Positions 1 through 9,093 of a stretch of 51,919 bases of DNA are shown in pieces. The DNA is from Alphaproteobacteria bacterium (GTDB lineage: Bacteria > Pseudomonadota > Alphaproteobacteria > Rhodospirillales > Casp-alpha2), in contig JACNJX010000037.1 in NCBI GenBank assembly GCA_014382345.1, positions 1 to 51,919 on the forward strand. The letters run 5' to 3'. The translations under genes were made by a program, and so were the position numbers. How positions within the stretch are numbered: position 1 is the stretch's first letter; each line of letters opens with the position of its first letter. Under the pieces are notes generated by a model that did no database searches, was not told the origin of the DNA, and saw only the letters and a program-made list of their open reading frames with translations.

Positions 1-1724
1 CCGCCATCTCGGCGGAACGCGACACCAGCCGCCTGAAGGAAACCATTCTCCGGGAAGCAAAGAGCCTGTCGAATGCGGCCGGCGGTACGCTTTACCTACC
101 CGACGAGGACGGCAACCGGAGGTTCGAGATCATGCGCACGGACTCGCTCAAGACCGCCATGGGCGGGACCACGGGTGTTGAGATTACCTTCCCGCCGGTG
201 CGGCTCTTTGATCCGGAAACGGGAAAGGAAAACCGCACCAACATTGCCAGCAGCGCGGCCCTGACCGGGCAGTCCATTAACATCCCGGACGCTTACGATT
301 CCGAGGAATATGATTTTTCGGGCACCAAGAAATTCGACGAAGGCACGGGGTACCGGTCCCAATCCTTCCTGACGGTGCCGATGAAAAACTCCCTGGACGA
401 GGTCATCGGCGTCCTGCAACTGCTGAACGCTCAGGACTCCGCCACCGGAGAGGTCATTCCCTTCGGCGGAGACATCCAGCCACTGATCGAGGCTCTGGCG
501 TCCCAGGCCGCCGTGGCGCTGGACAACAAGCAGCTGCTGGATGCGCAGAAACTTCTTCTCGATTCTTTCATCAAGCTGATCGCGTCGGCCATTGACGCCA
601 AGTCGCCCTATACCGGCGGCCACTGCCAGCGCGTGCCGGAATTGACCCTGATGCTGGCCAGGGCGGCCTGCGAATCGACAGAAGGCCCTTTCGCGGACTT
701 CGAGCTCAACGAAGACGACTGGTACGAACTGGAAATCGCCGCCTTGCTGCATGATTGCGGCAAGGTGACGACGCCGGAATACGTCGTCGACAAGGCGACC
801 AAGTTGGAAACGATCTACGACCGCATCCACGAAATCCGCACCCGCTTCGAAGTCATCAAGCGTGAGGCCGAAATCGAATGCCTGAAGGCCATTATTGACG
901 GCAAAGGCGATGAGAAAACCCTACGGGCCGATCTGGAGGCCCGCCTGGCCCAGTTGGACGAAGACTACGCCTTTATCGCCGAATGCAACATCGGCGGCGA
1001 ATTCATGGCCCCGGAACTGATCGAGCGGGTCAAGGAAATCGCCAACATGACCTGGACCCGGACCCTGGACAACCGGATCGGCATCGCTCACGAAGAGAAG
1101 AAACGCTGGGACCGGACTCCGGCGCCGGAATTGCCGGTTCAGGAAAACCTGCTCACCGACAGGGACGATCATATCGTCTACCGGGAGGAAGAAGCCGTCG
1201 CGGCGTCCAGTGAAGAGTTCGGGTTCAAGCTCGACGTGCCGGAGTTGAAATTCAATCTCGGCGAAATCTACAATCTGTGCATTGCCCGCGGCACCCTGAC
1301 GGCGGAGGAGCGGTTCAAGATCAACGACCATATCGTTCAGACCATCGTCATGCTGGAACAACTGCCGTTCCCGGAGCACCTGAAACGGGTTCCCGAATAT
1401 GCCGGCGGCCACCATGAAAAAATGGATGGCTCGGGATATCCGAAAAAGCTCAACAAGGACGATATGTCGATGCCCGCCCGGATCATGGCCATCGCCGATA
1501 TTTTCGAGGCCCTGACGGCCGCCGACCGGCCCTACAAGCTGCCCAAGAAACTCAGCGATAGCGTCAAGATCATGTCGTTCATGAAAAAAGACGCCCACAT
1601 CGACGATGATCTGTTCGAACTGTTTCTGACATCCGGAATTTACAAGGAATACGCCGAAAAATTCCTGAAACCGGAACAGCTCGACGAAGTGGATATCAGT
1701 GCGTATCTCGAAGAGAACGACTGA
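1..1724 (+). CDS. GAF + HD-GYP domain protein, putative c-di-GMP phosphodiesterase (5' partial)
   Basis: The reading frame is open from base 3 to the stop at 1722-1724, so the start lies upstream of the window and about 573 residues are visible. The first ~180 residues look like a GAF sensor domain (an AERDTSRLKETILREAKSL-type helix, then GGTLYLPDEDG). An HD-GYP phosphohydrolase domain follows: HDCGKV lies near visible residue 250 and HHEKMDGSGYP near residue 470, then ARIMAIADIFEALTAADRPYK. HD-GYP proteins hydrolyse cyclic di-GMP and generally act in the cytoplasm or at the membrane. The gap between HD and GYP is ~220 residues instead of the usual ~65, because of a charged, partly helical insertion beginning KATKLETIYDRIHEIRTRFE. 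I believe this insert marks a recognised subfamily. The metal-binding HD, HH and GYP residues are intact, so activity is plausible; the signal sensed by the GAF domain is unknown. Confidence 0.88.
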   Translation, partial: AISAERDTSRLKETILREAKSLSNAAGGTLYLPDEDGNRRFEIMRTDSLKTAMGGTTGVEITFPPVRLFDPETGKENRTNIASSAALTGQSINIPDAYDSEEYDFSGTKKFDEGTGYRSQSFLTVPMKNSLDEVIGVLQLLNAQDSATGEVIPFGGDIQPLIEALASQAAVALDNKQLLDAQKLLLDSFIKLIASAIDAKSPYTGGHCQRVPELTLMLARAACESTEGPFADFELNEDDWYELEIAALLHDCGKVTTPEYVVDKATKLETIYDRIHEIRTRFEVIKREAEIECLKAIIDGKGDEKTLRADLEARLAQLDEDYAFIAECNIGGEFMAPELIERVKEIANMTWTRTLDNRIGIAHEEKKRWDRTPAPELPVQENLLTDRDDHIVYREEEAVAASSEEFGFKLDVPELKFNLGEIYNLCIARGTLTAEERFKINDHIVQTIVMLEQLPFPEHLKRVPEYAGGHHEKMDGSGYPKKLNKDDMSMPARIMAIADIFEALTAADRPYKLPKKLSDSVKIMSFMKKDAHIDDDLFELFLTSGIYKEYAEKFLKPEQLDEVDISAYLEEND

Positions 1725-1740
1725 GCCCTTGAGCGCCGTC

Positions 1741-2478
1741 ATGCCAGCAGGCCCTGATCCTTCTTCCCTCGATCACGCCAAGTCCTACCCTTTCAGGATT
1801 CCCTCGCGGTCCTATGTCGTGTCTAACGGGTCTTACCGGGAACTGGGGCCGGAGGATCCCCTGCCGGACGTTTCCGGGCGCCGCCCGGTTTTGGCCGTCG
1901 GCTCCAACCAGTCGCCCGAACAGTTGCTGCGGAAATACAACGATCCCGACTGCGGCCCCATCCCCGTCATCAAGGCCCGGCTGAGGGATTTCGATGTCGT
2001 CTATTCCTCCCATGTGGCGTCCTATGGCTCCATCCCGGCGACCTTGGCCCATTCGCCGGGAACGGTGGTGACGCTGTTCGTCAACTGGCTGACGCCGGAA
2101 GAGGAAGACCGCATGCACGAAACCGAAGTGTCCACCGGCAATTATCATTTCGGCCGGTTGGATGGAATCGAACTGCAACTGGACCGGGACCGGCCGCTGG
2201 CGTCCGCCTTCGTATATTGCAGCCGGCGCGGGGCGCTGGTCCGGGATGGACGGCCTGTCTGTTTAAGTGAAATTCCCGCCGAAGGCCGGCGCTGGCCGTC
2301 GCTTGGTCAGGAGGAAATCCAGGCCTATGTTCGCGATCGCATGGACCCCGGCCGGGACGTGGACACATTTATCGGAGACGCCATTGCCGATGCCCTGGTT
2401 CGCCGCGACCGGACCGACACCATGGCGTCGGACAGCCGCCCGTTCGATTATCCGGGATTTACGCCGATCCGCCTTTGA
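1741..2478 (+). CDS. conserved hypothetical protein, gamma-glutamylcyclotransferase-like N-terminal motif
   Basis: A 245-residue protein if translation starts at ATG 1741, 16 bases after the stop of the HD-GYP gene; a TTG at 1729 is an alternative and neither has a strong ribosome site. Residues 49-56 read PVLAVGSN, followed by QSPEQLLRKY. This resembles the YGSN-type phosphate/glutamyl loop of gamma-glutamylcyclotransferase-fold proteins. A later HETEVSTGNYHF stretch could supply an acidic catalytic residue, but I cannot place the canonical Glu with certainty. No signal peptide or membrane segment is visible, so it is probably cytosolic. The tight spacing suggests co-transcription with the upstream gene. 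The fold assignment rests on one short motif, so the function should be treated as unknown. Confidence 0.7.
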   Translation: MPAGPDPSSLDHAKSYPFRIPSRSYVVSNGSYRELGPEDPLPDVSGRRPVLAVGSNQSPEQLLRKYNDPDCGPIPVIKARLRDFDVVYSSHVASYGSIPATLAHSPGTVVTLFVNWLTPEEEDRMHETEVSTGNYHFGRLDGIELQLDRDRPLASAFVYCSRRGALVRDGRPVCLSEIPAEGRRWPSLGQEEIQAYVRDRMDPGRDVDTFIGDAIADALVRRDRTDTMASDSRPFDYPGFTPIRL

Positions 2479-2543
2479 TTCGTCCCGCAACCGGACTATT
2501 TTAAATAAAAGGAGAGGGGGGCTTCAGAGTTTGGAGTTTCGCC

Positions 2544-3035
2544 ATGCGCGCTCATCGCTCTCAGGCCCGTTCCGACCTCGGCAGGGTGATTCGTGCCGCC
2601 GAGGCCCTGGGTATTACGGAGTTTGATTTTTTCCGTCTCGCATACCGGCGCTGGTCCGGCCAAGAGCCTGGTCCGCGCATGCTGGAAAGCACGTTCGCCG
2701 TTTATATGTTTCAACAAACCGTGCCCCATTGGGTGCGGCATCTGGCGCGTGAGGTGAACGCCCGCGCTGCCCGTGGCCGCCTGGACACGGTCGCCCACGA
2801 GGCAATGAAATACCGGAAACGGTTACCCCCGCCCCGGAACGGGCGGTTGTGTGTCGGGGCCGTGGTGGTGGGAGTGTTGCTTTATACGATCGCCTTGATG
2901 GACATCAGCTACGGTCCGGGAACCTCCGCGCCGATGCCGTGTTACGGTGGGCCGGGCTTAAAATTTTTTTCGGAAATGGCCTATTCCGTTTCCGGACAAA
3001 AACCGCCGTCTTGTGAATTCAGGAAGGATCGTTAG
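2544..3035 (+). CDS. hypothetical protein with one predicted membrane helix
   Basis: A 163-residue protein with ATG at 2544, preceded by GGAGAGGGGG about 25 bases upstream; nearer sequence gives no clear ribosome site. The first ~95 residues are soluble and look well structured (LGITEFDFFRLAYRRW, then TFAVYMFQQTVPHWVRHLAREV). A single hydrophobic stretch follows around residues 100-117 (GRLCVGAVVVGVLLYTIALM), and the tail carries two cysteines. This suggests a cytosolic N-terminal domain anchored to the inner membrane by one helix. I do not recognise the family. Its stop overlaps the convergent ubiA stop by 4 bases (3032-3035). Confidence 0.6.
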   Translation: MRAHRSQARSDLGRVIRAAEALGITEFDFFRLAYRRWSGQEPGPRMLESTFAVYMFQQTVPHWVRHLAREVNARAARGRLDTVAHEAMKYRKRLPPPRNGRLCVGAVVVGVLLYTIALMDISYGPGTSAPMPCYGGPGLKFFSEMAYSVSGQKPPSCEFRKDR

Positions 3036-3952
3036 GCGATTGTCTGCGCGGCGATAATTCCGGCTAGGAGGATGAGGCCGAAGTCCCGGTTGGACTTGAA
3101 CCGGCTGAGGCAGCTTTTGGGATCGGAGGTATCGACGCTTGTGATTTGCCAGACCAGATGCCCGGTCCCCACGGCCAAGCCGAGATAATAGGGCCAGCCC
3201 AACCCGGCCAGGAAGCCCGCCCCGCCCATCAGGGCAACGGTCACGGCATAGAACCCGAACAGCCATGGCGTCGTCGCGGCGCCGAATTTCAACGCCGTCG
3301 ATTTCACGCCGATCAGGATGTCGTCTTCCTTGTCCTGATGGGCGTAGATGGTGTCATAACCCAGGGTCCAGAAAACACCAGCCGCATAGAGCACCATGGC
3401 CGGCGGGGTGAGGCTTTCCGTCACCGCGGCCCAACCCAGCAGCGCCCCCCAGTTGAAAGTGAAGCCTAAAAACAATTGCGGCCAATAGGTGATCCGCTTC
3501 ATGAACGGATACAACACGATCAGGGCGAGCGAGCTGATCCCCAGCACAATGGCGAACGTGTTGAACTGCGATAGGACGGCCAGCCCCAAAAGCAACTGCA
3601 GGCCCAGGAAAACCAACGCCTTGAAGACACTGATTTCACCGCTGGCGATGGGCCGGGTCGCGGTTCGGGCGACGCGGGCGTCGAAGTCCCTATCGACGAT
3701 GTCATTGATCGTGCATCCCGCGCCGCGCATGACGAGGGCCCCGATGGCGAACAGCAGGAAGAATTTCGCGTCCGGCCAGCCCGGCGTGGCGAACGCCACA
3801 CTCCACCAGCAGGGCAGCAGCAGCAACCACGTTCCGATCGGCCGGTCGGCCCGCATCAAACGCAGATAGGGCCGCATTCCTTCAGGCGCATACCGGTCAA
3901 TCCAGCTGCTCGTAGGAATATCCGTCGCGAAATGTTGCGATGTTTCTGCCAT
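3032..3952 (-). CDS. ubiA: 4-hydroxybenzoate polyprenyltransferase
   Basis: A 306-residue integral membrane prenyltransferase that attaches the polyprenyl chain to 4-hydroxybenzoate in ubiquinone synthesis. The first Asp-rich motif NDIVDRDFDARVARTATRP lies at about residues 83-101 and the second (YDTIYAHQDKEDD) at about 208-220; together they bind the Mg2+-diphosphate of the prenyl donor. The chain between and after them is very hydrophobic, fitting the 8-9 helices of the UbiA fold. The start is taken at ATG 3950-3952 (MAETSQHF...), because an upstream in-frame extension to 4021 would run to the divergent rsmE start and lacks family similarity. The gene is divergent from rsmE, with about 67 bases between starts. 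Identification is firm; MenA-type alternatives are less likely in this context. Confidence 0.93.
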   Translation of the reverse strand: MAETSQHFATDIPTSSWIDRYAPEGMRPYLRLMRADRPIGTWLLLLPCWWSVAFATPGWPDAKFFLLFAIGALVMRGAGCTINDIVDRDFDARVARTATRPIASGEISVFKALVFLGLQLLLGLAVLSQFNTFAIVLGISSLALIVLYPFMKRITYWPQLFLGFTFNWGALLGWAAVTESLTPPAMVLYAAGVFWTLGYDTIYAHQDKEDDILIGVKSTALKFGAATTPWLFGFYAVTVALMGGAGFLAGLGWPYYLGLAVGTGHLVWQITSVDTSDPKSCLSRFKSNRDFGLILLAGIIAAQTIA

Positions 3953-4019
3953 GGTGAAAACTATACCGGAAACCGCCGTCCGTTGATGGTATAAGCTTGA
4001 GAAAGATGAATTTTTCAAC

Positions 4020-4757
4020 ATGACCCTGTCAAACTCAAATCCCCGTTTGTATGTCGAAGGCTCCCTTGTTTTGGGGGGCGGCCTGACCCTGTCCCCGCCG
4101 CAGGCGCATTACCTGTGCCATGTCATGCGCCTGAAGGCGGGAGATCGGGTTGCCCTGTTCAACGGCAGGGATGGGGAATGGTCCGCCGTTTTGGAAAACG
4201 CCGGCAAGAAGACATGCGATGTGCGCGTGGAGCATCAATTCCGTGACCAGACGGAAGACCCCGGCCCATGGCTGGCGTTCGCCCCGGTGAAAAAGACACG
4301 GACGGATTTCATTGTCGAAAAGGCGACGGAACTGGGGGCATCGCGCCTGTGTCCGGTGTTTACCCGCCATACCAATTCGGCCCGTATCAACTCCGGGCGC
4401 ATGGCCGCCCATGTTATCGAGGCCGCCGAACAGTGCCGCCGCCTGAGCGTGCCCGAAATCGCGCAGCCGCAAACCCTGGATGAACTGCTGGCGGACTGGC
4501 CGAACGACAGGCGGCTGTTTGTGCTGGATGAAAGCGGGGCGGGCCGTCCCATCGCCGAAGCCCTTGCGGAGCTTAGGCCGGGCCGCGAATGCGGGTTTCT
4601 GAGCGGCCCCGAAGGCGGGTTTGGACCTGAGGAGCTTGACGCCTTGCGCAAACTGGAATTTGTTACAAATCTTGATTTAGGGCCGCGAATTCTTCGCGCC
4701 GAGACGGCGGCGCTGGCGGCTTTGGCCTGTTGGCAGGCGGTTGTCGGCAATAAATGA
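4020..4757 (+). CDS. rsmE: 16S rRNA (uracil1498-N3)-methyltransferase
   Basis: A 245-residue SPOUT-class methyltransferase, typical RsmE length. It methylates U1498 of 16S rRNA in the assembled 30S subunit using S-adenosylmethionine. The N-terminal PUA-like part includes HYLCHVMRLKAGDRVALFNG. The central VKKTRTDFIVEKATELGA is the family hallmark, and the C-terminal GPEGGFGPEELDAL and LGPRILRAETAALAAL form the knotted cofactor pocket. It starts at ATG 4020, divergent from ubiA, and ends 23 bases before gshA. The rsmE-gshA pairing is common in Alphaproteobacteria and suggests one transcript. Confidence 0.94.
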   Translation: MTLSNSNPRLYVEGSLVLGGGLTLSPPQAHYLCHVMRLKAGDRVALFNGRDGEWSAVLENAGKKTCDVRVEHQFRDQTEDPGPWLAFAPVKKTRTDFIVEKATELGASRLCPVFTRHTNSARINSGRMAAHVIEAAEQCRRLSVPEIAQPQTLDELLADWPNDRRLFVLDESGAGRPIAEALAELRPGRECGFLSGPEGGFGPEELDALRKLEFVTNLDLGPRILRAETAALAALACWQAVVGNK

Positions 4758-4780
4758 AATTGATCTGAAATGAGAAGCCC

Positions 4781-6148
4781 ATGAGCGCCGATACGCCATC
4801 CAAACAGGCCCCCATCGAAGGAAAGGCGGCCCTGGTCGAATATCTTGAGGCCGGGTGCAAGCCGGAAGCGGATTGGCGCATCGGCACCGAGCATGAGAAG
4901 TTTGCCTACCATCTGGCCGACCACAGTCCCCTGGAATATGAAGGCCCTGCCGGTATCCGCGCGCTTCTGGACGGACTGGCGCGGTTTGACTGGACGCCGG
5001 TGCTGGAGCAGGAAAACCCGATTGCCATGGCCAAAACGGACGGCAGCTTCATCAGCCTGGAGCCGGCCGGACAACTGGAATTGTCCGGTGCGCCGGTAGA
5101 AACAATCCACCAGACCTGCGACGAAGTTACCGGCCATTTGCAACAGGCCAAGGCCATCGCCCGTGAATTGAACCTCGGCTTTATCGGGCTCGGCTACCAT
5201 CCCAAACTGACCGCCTCGGACATGCCGTGGATGCCCAAGGGCCGCTACAGGATCATGCGCGAATACATGCCGAAAAAAGGTACCCTCGGCCTGGAAATGA
5301 TGCAGGCGACCTGTACCGTCCAGGTCAATCTGGATTTCGCCTCCGAAGCCGACATGGTCCGGATGTATAGAATTTCCATGGCCTTGCAGCCGGTGGCGAC
5401 GGCGCTATGGGCCAACTCGCCCTTCAAGCAGGGAAAGCCTTCCGGGTACCTGTCTTACCGCAGCCATATCTGGACCGATACCGACGCTGACCGTAGCGGC
5501 ATGCTGCCGTTTGTTTTTGAAGACGGCTTCGGGTTCGAGCGTTATGTGGATTATCTGCTCGATATGCCGATGTATTTTGTTTATCGCGACGGACATTACA
5601 TCGATGCGTCGGGGCAATCGTTTCGGGACTTCATGGACGGCAGGCTTCCGGCCCTGCCCGGCGAGAAGCCCCGCCTAAGCGACTGGATCGACCATATGAG
5701 CACGGCCTTTCCCGAGGTCCGCCTCAAGCAGTTTCTGGAAATGCGGGGTACCGACGGCGGACCGTGGAGCCGGCTGTGCGCGCTTCCGGCGTTCTGGGTC
5801 GGGCTGCTTTATGACAAGGATGCCCGCGAAGCGGCCTGGGATTTGGTCAAGGACTGGTCGTTTGAGGAAATGCAGGAACTTCGGGACGAGGTCCCCAGAC
5901 TGGCCCTGAAGACGCCGTTCCGAAACCGGACCATTCAGGAGGTCGCCCTGGAAGTCCTACAGATTTCGCACAAGGGCCTGCATAACCGGGCGCGCATCGA
6001 TACCCTGGGGATGGATGAGACGCATTTTCTCAAACCCCTGTTTCAGACCGCGCACTCCGGTCTGACCCCGGCCGATGAAATGCTGGCGGCCTTTGAGGGC
6101 CGTTGGGACGGCAACATCGATCTCGTGTTTCAGGAATACTGCTACTAA
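4781..6148 (+). CDS. gshA: glutamate-cysteine ligase (alphaproteobacterial/plant type)
   Basis: A 455-residue cytosolic ligase that makes gamma-glutamylcysteine from glutamate, cysteine and ATP, the first step of glutathione synthesis. Length and motifs fit the plant/alphaproteobacterial class, which is distinct from E. coli GshA. Visible signatures are RIGTEHEKF near residue 36, GQLELSGAPVETIH, MMQATCTVQVNLDF and the C-terminal NIDLVFQEYCY. The TC-AT-VNLD block forms part of the substrate pocket in this class. The ATG at 4781 is preceded by a GAGAAG site. It lies 23 bases after rsmE and converges with tldD; a 7-bp-stem hairpin sits in the gap. Confidence 0.95.
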   Translation: MSADTPSKQAPIEGKAALVEYLEAGCKPEADWRIGTEHEKFAYHLADHSPLEYEGPAGIRALLDGLARFDWTPVLEQENPIAMAKTDGSFISLEPAGQLELSGAPVETIHQTCDEVTGHLQQAKAIARELNLGFIGLGYHPKLTASDMPWMPKGRYRIMREYMPKKGTLGLEMMQATCTVQVNLDFASEADMVRMYRISMALQPVATALWANSPFKQGKPSGYLSYRSHIWTDTDADRSGMLPFVFEDGFGFERYVDYLLDMPMYFVYRDGHYIDASGQSFRDFMDGRLPALPGEKPRLSDWIDHMSTAFPEVRLKQFLEMRGTDGGPWSRLCALPAFWVGLLYDKDAREAAWDLVKDWSFEEMQELRDEVPRLALKTPFRNRTIQEVALEVLQISHKGLHNRARIDTLGMDETHFLKPLFQTAHSGLTPADEMLAAFEGRWDGNIDLVFQEYCY

Positions 6149-6175
6149 AGCTTTTTTAGACGCAAATTCGTCGTC

Positions 6176-6193
6176 GCGGATGCAATCATCCGC
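6176..6193. terminator. candidate bidirectional hairpin between gshA and tldD
   Basis: A perfect 7-bp inverted repeat (GCGGATG / CATCCGC) with a CAAT loop lies between the convergent gshA and tldD stops. No clear T-run follows on the plus strand, and only a mixed AT stretch follows on the minus strand. It could slow polymerase or be a weak terminator for both genes. Evidence is positional and structural only. Confidence 0.35.
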
Positions 6194-6205
6194 TCGGGAT
6201 TTGCT

Positions 6206-7636
6206 CTAGACCTCCGTGCCGCCGACGGTCAACTCGTCGATCTTGATGGTCGGTTGACCGACGCCGACGGGAACTCCCTGACCGTCCTTGCCGCAGGTGC
6301 CGACGCCGGGGTCCAGTTCCAAATCGTTACCGATCATGGACACTCGGGTCAGTACGTCCGGCCCGTTGCCGATCAGGGTCGCGCCTTTGACCGGGGCGGC
6401 TTTCTTGCCGTTTTCGATGCGGTAGGCTTCGGTGCAGGTGAAAACGAACTTGCCGGACGTAATATCGACCTGCCCGCCGCCAAAACTGACCGCATAGATC
6501 CCGTTGTCGACGGATTTCAGAATCTCTTCCGGGTCATGGTCACCGGCCAGCATGTAGGTGTTGGTCATGCGCGGGATCGGCGCATGGGCGTAACTTTGCC
6601 GCCGCCCGTTGCCGGTGCAGGGCACCCCCATCAGGCGCGCGTTCATGCGGTCCTGCATGTAGCCTTTTAAAATGCCGTCTTCGATCAAAACGGTGCGTTG
6701 GCTGGGCGTGCCTTCGTCGTCGATGGTCAGCGAGCCGCGGCGGTCTTCGATGGTGCCGTCGTCGATCACGGTGACGCCGGGCGCTGCCACCCGTTCGCCA
6801 AGGAGGCCTGCAAAGGCAGATGTTTTTTTGCGGTTGAAGTCGCCTTCCAGGCCGTGGCCGATGGCTTCATGCAACAGAATGCCCGGCCAGCCGGGGCCAA
6901 GCACCACCGGCATTTCTCCGGCCGGCGCGGGAACCGATTCCAGGTTCACCAGGGCCTGGCGCAAGGCTTCGTCCACGGCGGCCTTCCAGGCGTCTTCTTC
7001 CAGGTATTGCTCGTACGTGACCCGACCGCCGGTACCGTGCGATCCGGCTTCCATGCGGCCGTCCTTTTCGACAATGACGGAAACATTCAGGCGCACCAAG
7101 GGCCGGATATCGGCCGCCCGCTCGCCGCCCTGGCGGATAATGCCGACGGCCTGCCAGTTGCCGGAAAGCGATGCGGAAACCTGAACCACCCGTTCGTCTC
7201 GGCCTCGGGCATAGGCATCCATGTCGGCTAACAGGTCGACCTTGGTTTCGAAATCGACCAGCGACAAGGGGTTGTCGTCGCAATAGAGATTTTTGTTGGT
7301 ACCGGGCGGAGCGGCAAAGGTTCCGCCCTTGCCGGAACAAACGGTTTTTACGGTTTCCCCGGCTCGGCGGATGGCGTCTTCGCTCAGTTCGGATGCCTGA
7401 GAATAACCCGTGACCTCGCCGGAAATGGCGCGCAGGCCAAATCCCTGGGAGGTGTCGAAAGCGGCGCTTTTGATCTGGCCGTCGTCGAATACGACGCTTT
7501 CCGACTGGCGGTATTCGAGAAACAGCTCGCCGTCATCGGTCCCCGTCAGGGCATCATCGACCAGATCTTGAACACGGATTCTGTCCAGGCCCGCGCGGGT
7601 AAAAAACAATTCATCGGTGGCGGCAATATCTGTCAT
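6206..7636 (-). CDS. tldD: TldD metalloprotease subunit
   Basis: A 476-residue protein of the TldD/TldE family. TldD carries the metal-binding HEXXXH motif, seen here as LLHEAIGHGLEGD near residues 253-265. With TldE/PmbA it forms a heterodimeric cytosolic protease known to process modified peptides (microcin B17, PQQ-type precursors) and to degrade CcdA. Family features also include GRVTYEQYLEEDAW, the DDEGTPSQ segment and the C-terminal ALIGNGPDVL-type region (read here as TLIGNGPDVLTRVSMIGND). The start is ATG 7634-7636 behind AAAGAAG; an upstream in-frame extension overlaps the divergent DUF3422 promoter region and is not used. Its partner pmbA lies at 15367-16710 on the other strand, beyond metZ and the kor operon. 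Confidence 0.95.
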   Translation of the reverse strand: MTDIAATDELFFTRAGLDRIRVQDLVDDALTGTDDGELFLEYRQSESVVFDDGQIKSAAFDTSQGFGLRAISGEVTGYSQASELSEDAIRRAGETVKTVCSGKGGTFAAPPGTNKNLYCDDNPLSLVDFETKVDLLADMDAYARGRDERVVQVSASLSGNWQAVGIIRQGGERAADIRPLVRLNVSVIVEKDGRMEAGSHGTGGRVTYEQYLEEDAWKAAVDEALRQALVNLESVPAPAGEMPVVLGPGWPGILLHEAIGHGLEGDFNRKKTSAFAGLLGERVAAPGVTVIDDGTIEDRRGSLTIDDEGTPSQRTVLIEDGILKGYMQDRMNARLMGVPCTGNGRRQSYAHAPIPRMTNTYMLAGDHDPEEILKSVDNGIYAVSFGGGQVDITSGKFVFTCTEAYRIENGKKAAPVKGATLIGNGPDVLTRVSMIGNDLELDPGVGTCGKDGQGVPVGVGQPTIKIDELTVGGTEV

Positions 7637-7736
7637 AAAATCTTCTTTCGCTTTCGCTTTGTTGCCACGGTATGCAGACAACCAGGGCAATGATGATATG
7701 GTAGCTTTATAAGAAAAGACGAGGGAAAAGGCGAAC

Positions 7737-9023
7737 ATGGCGGCTTTTAAAGAACATCCCCTGCGCGAGGCCCTAGCCGCAGAAATGCACGCCCGCCCTC
7801 ACGGGGTTATCGATGCCCCTGCCAAAATATCCTATATCGCCGTCATCAATGATGAAACCGGGGCCGGGGCGGATCAAGCGCACCTTTCCGAACTGTGCCA
7901 GTTGTTCAAGGTTCCTGCCCCCCCAGAAGGCACCACGCATTTTACCGGCGACCTGGGTCCGATGCGGCTGAAGTGGGAGCGTCATACGGAATTTTCCGCT
8001 TATACCTTCATCCTGGAAGCCCCGTTCGAACAACCGTTCAAAGACACCGTGATCGAACAAATCCCCCAAGCCTGGCTGCAGGCGCTTCCCGGCGAGGTGT
8101 TGGTCGCGTCACACTTTGCTATGGATTCCGAGGAACGCGCGGTCAAGGACGTGGTCGGCCTGTTCGATAACAACACCGTGGTCGGCGCACATGTCTCGAA
8201 CCGCCGGGCCATGGTATGGACGGATTTTCAAATTCACGGCGACCGCTTCCGGCGTTTTCTGGTGCGCAACGTCAACAACAATCATCGGGCCATGGCGCGA
8301 CTGGTGCAACGGGTGGCCGAGATCGAAACCTATCGCTCGCTGACGATGCTGGCGCTGCCCCTGGCCCGTGAGGCGCGCGAGCGGGTATCCGTGGCGGAAC
8401 TGGAGGTCAGCGCCAGCATTGCCCAACTAGCCGTAATCGAAGGCGTCGAGGGGGAACAGGACCTGCTGGCGCGCCTTTCCGCGCTTGCGGCGGAAGCGGA
8501 ATCCGTGTCGGCGCAAACCAGCTATCGTTTCAGCGCCGCCCTGGCTTATAGCGAGTTGGTCGCCCGCCGCCTCAAGGAACTGCGCGAGGAACGCATCGAC
8601 GGCTTGCAGCCCATGGCGGAGTTTATCGAACGCCGTCTGGGTCCGGCCATGGAAACCATCGAGAATGTCGCCAAGCGGCTGGAAAGCCTGTCCCTCAGGA
8701 TTGCCCGGGCCAGCAACCTTTTGCGAACCCGTGTCGATGTTGCTCTGGAAGGCCAGAACCGGGATCTTCTCCGGTCCATGGACCGCCGCGCCAAGACACA
8801 GCTTCGCTTGCAGGCCACGGTGGAGGGCCTGTCCGTCGTCGCTATCAGCTATTATCTGCTGAGTCTGGTTTCCTATCTGGCGAAGGGCGCCAAGGGTCTG
8901 GGCGCGACGCTCGATCCCTTTGTCGCCGTGGTGTTTGCATTTCCGGTGGTTTTCGCCGGCGTCTGGTTCAGTGTACGGCGTGTCCGCAAGTCGATTGCCA
9001 AAAAGGGTGACGATGCGGAATGA
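7737..9023 (+). CDS. DUF3422 family membrane protein
   Basis: A 428-residue protein of the DUF3422 family (function unknown, widespread in Proteobacteria). The N-terminal half contains HPLREALAAEMHARPH and a later NNNTVVGAHVSNRRAMVWTDF-type block seen in the family. The central third is helical and partly coiled-coil. Two hydrophobic segments sit near the C-terminus (VVAISYYLLSLVSYLAKG and PFVAVVFAFPVVFAGVWF), so it is probably anchored in the inner membrane with a large cytoplasmic N-terminal domain, somewhat like magnesium-transporter-type architectures. It starts at ATG 7737 and is divergent from tldD. The 200-base gap after it holds the metZ leader. Confidence 0.88.
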   Translation: MAAFKEHPLREALAAEMHARPHGVIDAPAKISYIAVINDETGAGADQAHLSELCQLFKVPAPPEGTTHFTGDLGPMRLKWERHTEFSAYTFILEAPFEQPFKDTVIEQIPQAWLQALPGEVLVASHFAMDSEERAVKDVVGLFDNNTVVGAHVSNRRAMVWTDFQIHGDRFRRFLVRNVNNNHRAMARLVQRVAEIETYRSLTMLALPLAREARERVSVAELEVSASIAQLAVIEGVEGEQDLLARLSALAAEAESVSAQTSYRFSAALAYSELVARRLKELREERIDGLQPMAEFIERRLGPAMETIENVAKRLESLSLRIARASNLLRTRVDVALEGQNRDLLRSMDRRAKTQLRLQATVEGLSVVAISYYLLSLVSYLAKGAKGLGATLDPFVAVVFAFPVVFAGVWFSVRRVRKSIAKKGDDAE

Positions 9024-9093
9024 GGGGTTTGAGCCAAGGGGGCGGATTTAACCCTTGACCTATTGTCCCCGAAAGAGCTTTACTCCCCGCTGT

